Below, piece by piece: positions 6,173 to 11,154 of a DNA stretch of 11,154 bases (its first letter is position 1; each line of letters starts with the position of its first letter). Made by a program: the position numbers and the translations under genes. This DNA is from Alphaproteobacteria bacterium (lineage in GTDB: Bacteria > Pseudomonadota > Alphaproteobacteria > JAAXGF01): the NCBI GenBank assembly GCA_012267605.1, contig JAAXGF010000236.1, forward strand, positions 1 to 11,154, written 5' to 3'. Under the pieces are notes generated by a model that made no database searches, had not been told where the DNA came from, and saw nothing but the letters and a program-made list of their open reading frames with translations.

Positions 6173-6538
6173 ATGCCGATTCAGGGCTCGTTCGATCAGT
6201 GGATATTGGTCGAGGAAAAATCCCCAAGCCGGGCGAAGGTGGAGTACACGCCGGAACCTGGTTCGAGCTATTATTACGATTTGGAACATGGGGGTTCCGG
6301 ATGTTATTCGGTTAGCCTTACTGCCTGGTATAGCTTGGCGGGTGACCCGCGCCGGAGAAGCCCTCTTCCCAACCGGGGCGTTACCGTAAACTCTGTGACC
6401 GGCGCCTCGAGAATTGCGGGCAAAATGGATTTTCCGGCTGAAGCGTTACGCAATAGCTGCGGTATACGTGTCGAGTGCGTTGGCAGCCCGTCAAATCGTC
6501 TCCTTAAGTATCAAGTCAAAATCAAGAAGCGAAATTGA
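6173..6538 (+). CDS. Hypothetical protein, 121 residues, probably beta-rich
   Basis: I do not recognise this protein. It begins at ATG 6173 with a GGAG ribosome binding site six bases upstream, directly after an in-frame stop, so the start is well fixed. The sequence has alternating polar/aromatic stretches (SSYYYDLEHGG, CYSVSLTAWYSLAG) and three Cys (CYSV, SCGIRVECVG), suggesting a small beta-sandwich, and a strongly basic end (KYQVKIKKRN). There is no signal peptide or membrane segment. It is the first gene of a plus-strand pair with the ion channel. The same frame stays open for 52 codons past the TGA at 6536. That it is a real gene rests on the ribosome binding site, position and composition. 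Confidence 0.5.
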   Translation: MPIQGSFDQWILVEEKSPSRAKVEYTPEPGSSYYYDLEHGGSGCYSVSLTAWYSLAGDPRRRSPLPNRGVTVNSVTGASRIAGKMDFPAEALRNSCGIRVECVGSPSNRLLKYQVKIKKRN

Positions 6539-6697
6539 CAAGACAATCGTGGGGAAAATCACATTTCGATATACTTTCTGCGGAACGGCGAGTACGTGAA
6601 CGGAATCAAAAATCAACAAACACCGACGCGACCGGAAATCGGAGGTTTGATTCGGACCGGGAAACTGCAAGCCGCTGTCAAACAGTTTAAGAAATGA
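6539..6697 (+). other. Open in-frame stretch after the hypothetical gene (possible read-through or broken C-terminus)
   Basis: Directly after TGA 6536-6538 the same frame continues without a stop for 52 codons, to TGA 6695. It includes protein-like text such as ISIYFLRNGEYVNG and IGGLIRTGKLQAAVKQFKK. It has no ATG or ribosome binding site of its own. It may be the original C-terminus of the 6173 gene cut off by a nonsense change, or chance. A run of 52 open codons is only mildly unlikely by chance. Confidence 0.3.
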
Positions 6698-6737
6698 TTG
6701 AGCGACGATATTGGATCGGAAAAGAGCACGGGCTGCT

Positions 6738-7499
6738 ATGCGCGAGCGACTGAAGAAACTTTACTACGGCGAAACCAGGGCCGCGCGTGTTTTCCGCTTT
6801 GGGCTACTCGCATTCGACCTGATAACAGTGCTCTTTTTCGTATTGTCCTCCGCTGTGGAGCCAAGTGGCGTGTGGTACGCCGCCGACTACCTAATCGCCT
6901 TCCTTCTTGTCGTGGATTACGTCGCCAGGGCGATTGTCGCCAATCGGTTTTGGCGCTTCGTCGGACAATTTACGTCAATCGCGGACTTGATCGTTATCGC
7001 TTCACTAATTGCACCGGCCATCATTCAAAACCTGGCGTTCCTGCGGGTTGTTCGCATGTTGAGATTATTGCGTTCCTATCACTTGCTTCGTGAATTGCGC
7101 GATATGTCGTCTTGGTTCAAGCGCAACGAGGCAGTCGTTGAATCTGCAACAAATCTCTTGGTCTTCGTTTTCGTCGTAACAGCTATCGTCTACGTGCTGG
7201 AAGGTGAGCGTAATCCAAACATCGACAATTATATGGACGCTCTCTATTTCACTGTCGCGACGCTGACGACTACAGGATTCGGAGACATAACCATGACCGA
7301 TACCAGCGGGCGGGTACTTTCAGTGGTCATCATGGTCGTCGGCGTCGGGCTATTCCTACGGCTTGTGCAAACCATATTCCGACCAGTGAAGGTGGCATTT
7401 CCCTGCCCGGATTGCGGATTACGCCGTCACGATCCCGACGCCGTTCACTGTAAACATTGCGGACGCATCATCAAAATTCTCACAGAGGGCGAGTGGTAG
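6738..7499 (+). CDS. Voltage-gated-type ion channel with C-terminal zinc ribbon
   Basis: 253 residues from ATG 6738; a TTG at 6711 would add nine residues, but the protein body starts MRERLKKLYYGETRAA, as expected for the family. Six membrane segments fit the S1-S6 plan: S1 about 22-39, S2 46-66, S3 79-97, S4 with Arg at 103, 106, 109 and 112 (FLRVVRMLRLLRS), S5 135-154, pore loop with filter TTTGFGD (177-183), S6 192-212. This is the architecture of tetrameric K+ channels; the filter is GFGD rather than GYGD, a known K+ channel variant. After S6 there is a short zinc ribbon CPDC...CKHC (Cys 223, 226, 238, 241) instead of an RCK domain. It is read divergently from CBS and converges on norD, with no clear terminator in the 106-base gap. 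The ligand or voltage response is not visible. Confidence 0.88.
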   Translation: MRERLKKLYYGETRAARVFRFGLLAFDLITVLFFVLSSAVEPSGVWYAADYLIAFLLVVDYVARAIVANRFWRFVGQFTSIADLIVIASLIAPAIIQNLAFLRVVRMLRLLRSYHLLRELRDMSSWFKRNEAVVESATNLLVFVFVVTAIVYVLEGERNPNIDNYMDALYFTVATLTTTGFGDITMTDTSGRVLSVVIMVVGVGLFLRLVQTIFRPVKVAFPCPDCGLRRHDPDAVHCKHCGRIIKILTEGEW

Positions 7500-7605
7500 A
7501 GCGCAAGGTTTTCAGTTCGGAGAATAATCTTTCAGATCGAAATTCCTTCATTCGCGATCCCACACCCTCAAGGACAATTCGTCAAACGGGCTTCGCGTAA
7601 GACAG

Positions 7606-9171
7606 CTAGCAAATCAGATTTCGATAAATCGTTGGCAGAACCATGGGTAAGCGAGTGGCATTTGAAATAATCGAATAGCCACCCAAGCCAAACGCGAATT
7701 TCAGATAGTCATGGGATTTTTTATCAATCGTGATGGCGAATGCCGCTATACCTTTTGCCCGGCATTCCTGAATGGCCTTGCGCGTATCTTCGATACCGTA
7801 CCGTCCCTCGTAATTGTCAACATCGTTTGGCTTGCCATCGGTAACAAGGAGCAACAGGTGGGAATGGGACTCACGTTCACCAAGTTTCATCGCCGCGTAC
7901 CGCAATGCTGCGCCGATCCTCGTGTAATAGCCTGGTCGCATTGCCGCGATGCGCTTGAAAACGGTCGCGTCCGTTGGTTCATCAAAAGCCTTCAAGGTAT
8001 CAACACGTACGTAGCCGCGATTGCGCGAGCTGAACGAATAAACGGCGTGGTCATCTCCTGAAGCAGCGAGGCCATGTGCCATTACCGTGATCGCTTCCTT
8101 TTCCACATCCAGAACGCGGCGATTTTCCACCCAGCTATCTGTGGACATCGAAGAATCGACAAGCAACGCGACAGACAGACTGCGAACCCGCGCGGACATA
8201 GAGCAGTAGATCCTATCGGACCCCAAGCCAGTCGCGAGAAAATCAATTTTCGCGCTGACCAGTGCGTCTGTGTCGAGTTCGCCGCCATCAATTTGCCGTG
8301 TCAGGAATCCCCGCCTTTGGCGCAGACCTTCGAACTGACGGCTCACCTTACGAATGGTTTGCTGCATGTTTTTGTTGGGGCGCCATTGCTCACCCACCGT
8401 CGGTCCGATCTCTTCGAAAATCGCACAGTGGTTCAAATGATAGCGCCCGGCACGGTAATCCCACTCGGGAAGAGTGATTGGCGCACAACACGATCGTAAG
8501 TCTCTGTCCTGGGGCGATAGATCCAGATCCAAACGCAATCGTGTGATTGGCTTCTTTGAAATGTTTCCGATACTGATTTCGTCGAGATCGTCAATCGCTC
8601 GCTTTGCCTGCTTGTCATCATCATCTTGGGTCGGTCGATTGACGTCGAGCATTTCAGCCCAAGAAAGAATACGTTCAAAGCGATCGATGACGAATGGATC
8701 CCGGCGATTCGCCTGTTCGTTTCGTCGTTGCACACCACGACGCCTGCGAGCATCCCGAACGTCTTCTGCACAATTCCTCCGATCCAAATCGGAATCATCA
8801 GCCACATCTGTGCGACCGGAGATTTCGACGCGAAGGTCCCCCCAAACTGCGACCGGAAGAAATGATCGATAACTGCGGCTTACCGCCATTTCGTCTGTCG
8901 TCGGCGAACGATGTGACTGATGAATCCAAGCAGAAAGATCGCGATCTTTCGCGGCACCAACAAGCAGTGACTCGGTGATCAAACTTTCCAACAATGCTTC
9001 CTGCGCGGGAAGGCTACGCCGCGGGCGCCATATTAATATTTCGCGACAGAGCCGCGCATAAATCTCCCTCAGCCCGGGAAACCGAGCGCATACCTCAGCG
9101 CTCGTTGACCAGGCTCGACGTAAGAACGCAACGTCCCGCTGAATCGGTCCCTCGGACCAAATTTCAGGCAA
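7606..9171 (-). CDS. norD: NorD C-terminal fragment with von Willebrand A domain (521 residues from a TTG)
   Basis: The first candidate start after the internal stop is TTG 9171, which has no obvious ribosome binding site. The fragment holds the helical middle part of NorD, an acidic linker, and the vWA domain (fragment residues about 333-520) with DSSMSTDSW at 339-347 and VTDGKPNDVDNYEGR at 443-457; MIDAS residues D339, S341, S343 and D445 are present. If translation restarts here, the metal-binding domain would be made without the N-terminal 100 or so residues. Whether that is enough to work with NorQ is unknown. Confidence 0.75.
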   Translation of the reverse strand: MPEIWSEGPIQRDVAFLRRAWSTSAEVCARFPGLREIYARLCREILIWRPRRSLPAQEALLESLITESLLVGAAKDRDLSAWIHQSHRSPTTDEMAVSRSYRSFLPVAVWGDLRVEISGRTDVADDSDLDRRNCAEDVRDARRRRGVQRRNEQANRRDPFVIDRFERILSWAEMLDVNRPTQDDDDKQAKRAIDDLDEISIGNISKKPITRLRLDLDLSPQDRDLRSCCAPITLPEWDYRAGRYHLNHCAIFEEIGPTVGEQWRPNKNMQQTIRKVSRQFEGLRQRRGFLTRQIDGGELDTDALVSAKIDFLATGLGSDRIYCSMSARVRSLSVALLVDSSMSTDSWVENRRVLDVEKEAITVMAHGLAASGDDHAVYSFSSRNRGYVRVDTLKAFDEPTDATVFKRIAAMRPGYYTRIGAALRYAAMKLGERESHSHLLLLVTDGKPNDVDNYEGRYGIEDTRKAIQECRAKGIAAFAITIDKKSHDYLKFAFGLGGYSIISNATRLPMVLPTIYRNLIC

Positions 9172-9225
9172 AGCGGAGGCGTTCGCGAAATAGGCAACTA
9201 GCCAAAGATAAAGCTCGTGGTTGAA

Positions 9226-9540
9226 TTAGCGGTGGGGGAATAGGTCGATAGCGTTTGGCAGCCTTACGCCTTGGCGATTTAAGAACGCGTTCGAGGTTCG
9301 ATCTCCGTGTGAACCGAATCGGTCGAGCAAACTGCGACGATGACCAGACGCTTTCGGTGCGGTCCCCGCGATGGACATGCCACTTTCTCCGCCAAAACCT
9401 CGAAAGCAAACCCCGAGTGATTTTTGAAAGGATTCGAAGGTGACTTTCTCACTTGGAAAATGAGGAGTTCGCAGGCGACGGTCGGCCCAGCGGTGCCATA
9501 GTTTTCCCACCAACTCTTCGGGCTGAAATATTTGCCACAC
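9226..9540 (-). CDS. norD: NorD N-terminal fragment (104 residues)
   Basis: The part of norD before the internal TAA. It holds the conserved opening EELVGKLWHRW, the region FRGFGGESGMSIAG and the beta-strand LPNAIDLFPHR. It contains none of the von Willebrand A domain, so as a separate peptide it should have no NorD activity. Confidence 0.7.
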   Translation of the reverse strand: MWQIFQPEELVGKLWHRWADRRLRTPHFPSEKVTFESFQKSLGVCFRGFGGESGMSIAGTAPKASGHRRSLLDRFGSHGDRTSNAFLNRQGVRLPNAIDLFPHR

Positions 9541-9546
9541 GGATGG

Positions 9547-10356
9547 CTATCCTATGGTCGCTCGCGCGATCTCCATGAGCCCAGCCTTGACGTCATCATC
9601 GTCCGATAATGGTTCGATCAGGGCACTGTGAATCGCATTGATCGGCGGTATTCCCGATCGAATAAGCGTGGCGCAGTAGACAAGTAGCCTTGTGGAAGCC
9701 CCTTCGTCGAGATCTTGGTTCTTAAGGGCACGAAAGCGCCACCCAAGATCGACCAAGCTTCGGCATTTCTCTAGCGGCAAGCCGCTCTCCGCAGAGACAA
9801 TTTTCACTTCGCTTTCAGCTGGCGGAAAATCAAATGTTATCGCAAGGAAACGCTGGCGCGTGCTTGGCTTAAGGGATTTCAAAACATTCTGATAACCGGG
9901 ATTGTAGGAGGCAACCAACATGAACGTCGATGGAGCCGTAATCGCCTCCCCAGTGCGCTCAAGGGGTAACACGCGGCGGTCATCGCTAAGTGGGTGCAAG
10001 ACAACGGTAACGTCCTTGCGCGCCTCAACAATTTCATCGAGATAACAGATGGCTCCCTCACGCACCGCGCGGGTAAGCGGTCCGTCCGACCATATGGTTT
10101 CCCCACCCTTGAGAAGGAAACGCCCTGTGAGATCAGCGGCGGTCAAATCGTCGTGACAAGAAACCGTATAAAGAGGCCGCCCCATGCGCGCCGCCATATG
10201 GGCGACGAACCGAGTCTTACCGCATCCCGTTGGCCCTTTGAGTAACAGCGGCAGTTGGTGTCGAAACGCCGCTTCAAATACAACGCACTCATCGCCATTC
10301 GGAAGATAGTACGGCAGGTTTTCGTCGACAGTCGTACCTACGGTCGCAACGTCCAT
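9547..10356 (-). CDS. norQ: NorQ, MoxR-type AAA+ ATPase for nitric oxide reductase activation
   Basis: 269 residues from ATG 10356, the standard NorQ/CbbQ length; the longer open frame up to 10869 overlaps norB out of phase and is rejected. Walker A is GPTGCGKT (41-48), Walker B ICYLDE (103-108), sensor-1 region ASYNPG (149-154), and Arg at 167 and 169 are arginine-finger candidates. NorQ forms ring ATPases that, with NorD, activate the NorBC complex after its synthesis in the cytoplasm and inner membrane. It lies 32 bp after norB and 6 bp before norD on the same strand, the usual norCBQD order. All key ATPase residues are intact. CbbQ/NirQ paralogues share this fold; the norB neighbour decides the name. 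Confidence 0.93.
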   Translation of the reverse strand: MDVATVGTTVDENLPYYLPNGDECVVFEAAFRHQLPLLLKGPTGCGKTRFVAHMAARMGRPLYTVSCHDDLTAADLTGRFLLKGGETIWSDGPLTRAVREGAICYLDEIVEARKDVTVVLHPLSDDRRVLPLERTGEAITAPSTFMLVASYNPGYQNVLKSLKPSTRQRFLAITFDFPPAESEVKIVSAESGLPLEKCRSLVDLGWRFRALKNQDLDEGASTRLLVYCATLIRSGIPPINAIHSALIEPLSDDDDVKAGLMEIARATIG

Positions 10357-10388
10357 AAGTCCATCCGAATGCGCGAATATGTGCCGAT

Positions 10389-11154
10389 CTAGGCTGGTGC
10401 GCGGACCCGGCGTGGTGCTACGCGTCGCCGGTCGCCGAACACCGCAGTCGCGTAAACGAAAAGTGCCACGCCAACTGCGAACACCAGACCGGCGCCCAAC
10501 CGCATCCAGTAGAAGATTGCCAGATCGTCCTGAACTTCCATGTATCCAATTCCCATAACCCGTTGGAGGTGGGTTTGGACAACGCCGGCGAAAGTGAGTG
10601 TAAACGTCATGAATGTCATCGCCGAAGTCATTACCCAAAAACTCCACATATTGAGCATCTGGGAATATGGCTCGCAGCGGCGAATTGAGGGCATGGCGAA
10701 GGTAATAATTCCCAAATTCAACATTACATAGGCACCGAAAAACGCGAGGTGTCCGTGTGCGGCGGTAATCTGTGTCCCGTGACTGTAATAATTGACAGGA
10801 GCCAATGTGTGCATGAAACCCCATACGCCAGCGCCGAAAAACGCCATCACAGGGCATCCCAGTCCCCACAGCAGTGCGGCCTTGTTGGGATGATTGCGAC
10901 CGCCTCGGTAAACCATCACGAACGAGAACACGACCATGGCAAAGAATGGCAAAACCTCAAGGGTCGAGAAGATGCTCCCGATCCACTGCCAGTAGCCGGG
11001 CGTGCCAATCCAGTAGTAATGATGTCCGGTGCCCAGCAGCCCCGAGAACAGTGCTAGACCGACAATAACGTAAAGCCATTTTTCGATAATTTCGCGATCG
11101 ATTCCGGTCAGCTTAATCATAAGGAAAGCCAGCACCTTCAGTACGGATTGCAGG
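10389..11154 (-). CDS. norB: NorB, nitric oxide reductase large subunit (C-terminal half, cut by window edge)
   Basis: The frame is open across the right edge, so only the last 254 or so codons are present; the GTG at 11135 is internal. NorB reduces two NO to N2O in the inner membrane using heme b, heme b3 and a non-heme iron. The text GTGHHYYWIG holds two adjacent His that correspond to FeB ligands, and TAAHGHLA holds the heme b3 and heme b ligands. The spacing of 88 residues between the second His of HH and the first of HGH equals that in Pseudomonas aeruginosa NorB (259 to 347). A Glu 21 residues after HH (STLEVLPFF) matches its Glu280. The piece contains six or seven membrane segments. 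The protein ends with a basic tail (RRRVAPRRVRAPA). It could be cNOR or qNOR by fold, but the ending and the norQD neighbours fit cNOR. Confidence 0.93.
   Translation of the reverse strand, partial: LQSVLKVLAFLMIKLTGIDREIIEKWLYVIVGLALFSGLLGTGHHYYWIGTPGYWQWIGSIFSTLEVLPFFAMVVFSFVMVYRGGRNHPNKAALLWGLGCPVMAFFGAGVWGFMHTLAPVNYYSHGTQITAAHGHLAFFGAYVMLNLGIITFAMPSIRRCEPYSQMLNMWSFWVMTSAMTFMTFTLTFAGVVQTHLQRVMGIGYMEVQDDLAIFYWMRLGAGLVFAVGVALFVYATAVFGDRRRVAPRRVRAPA

Larger units (their letters stand above)
7606..9540 (-). pseudogene. norD: norD, nitric oxide reductase activation protein, interrupted by an in-frame TAA
   Basis: The whole frame, GTG 9540 to TAG 7606, is 645 codons, the normal length for NorD, and is open except for one TAA at 9228-9226 (codon 105). 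Text on both sides belongs to NorD: before it EELVGKLWHRW and AIDLFPHR, after it FNHELYLWLVAYFA, with no frame change. The C-terminal third is a von Willebrand A domain with MIDAS motif DSSMS and TDGKPND. NorD works with the AAA+ protein NorQ to activate the NorBC nitric oxide reductase, probably by inserting or arranging the non-heme iron. The start GTG lies six bases after the norQ stop, and an AGGA that overlaps that stop acts as ribosome binding site, so the genes are coupled. The stop may be a real nonsense mutation or a base-call error. Confidence 0.85.

Noticed and set aside
6536..6538. TGA as a selenocysteine codon
   Set aside because: No SECIS-like hairpin is evident just downstream, the flanking text is unlike any selenoprotein I know, and a stop or nonsense change is simpler.
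7500..7605. Bidirectional terminator between the channel gene and norD
   Set aside because: Only a weak GATCG/CGATC 5-bp dyad with a long loop and no T-run is present; not enough to call.
10357..10869. Extension of the norQ frame by 171 codons upstream of ATG 10356
   Set aside because: It overlaps norB out of phase and is Arg/Cys-rich shadow sequence; NorQ proteins start near the MDVAT position and are about 269 residues long.
1..11154. tRNA genes, CRISPR arrays, insertion sequences
   Set aside because: No tRNA-like cloverleaf, no regularly spaced direct repeats, and no transposase or integrase text in any frame.

Overview
The window is chromosomal DNA of moderate GC, most likely from a member of the Pseudomonadota. 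This is inferred from a norB-norQ-norD denitrification cluster, a lipobox-bearing patatin, a secreted caspase with SH3 and DUF4189-like modules, and an SmtA-type metallothionein. No rRNA, tRNA, CRISPR array, transposase or integrase was seen. The species cannot be named from the sequence alone.

Layout, left to right. (1) Bases 1-1767, minus strand: a secreted or periplasmic protein-isoaspartate methyltransferase homologue with an inserted winged-helix domain, followed downstream by a patatin-like lipoprotein cut by the window edge. (2) Bases 1768-2893: a gene-poor stretch that hides a 57-residue metallothionein (2109-2282, minus). Its leader can fold into a nested hairpin that covers the ribosome binding site. 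A cluster of inverted repeats followed by a T-run lies at 2517-2606. (3) Bases 2894-5222, minus: a large secreted caspase-like protein (Ig-like, caspase, SH3, DUF4189-like modules) split by two apparent -1 frameshifts. (4) Bases 5543-5962, minus: a two-CBS-domain protein. (5) Bases 6173-7499, plus: a small unrecognised protein, then a voltage-gated-type ion channel ending in a zinc ribbon. (6) Bases 7606-11154, minus: norB (partial), norQ and norD, encoding the catalytic subunit of cytochrome-c-type nitric oxide reductase and its two activation factors. norD carries an in-frame TAA near codon 105.

How the genes fit together. norB, norQ and norD are read in that order with short gaps (32 and 6 bp), the classic norCBQD arrangement; norC would lie just beyond the right edge. 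NorQ is a MoxR-type AAA+ ATPase and NorD a von Willebrand A protein; as a pair they are known to be needed to activate NorB. The channel gene converges on norD with about 100 bp between them. The other genes look like independent stress or envelope functions: metal binding, protein repair, lipid hydrolysis, a peptidase-like protein.

Two of the longest reading frames are broken (caspase twice, norD once), although homology runs smoothly across each break. Both caspase breaks need one added base in or beside a G/C run, so sequencing or assembly error must be separated from true pseudogenisation or recoding. The first caspase break coincides with a canonical X_XXY_YYZ heptamer (G_GGC_CCA). The most novel-looking items are the metallothionein with its masked ribosome binding site and the methyltransferase that joins a signal peptide, a winged helix and a catalytic domain.
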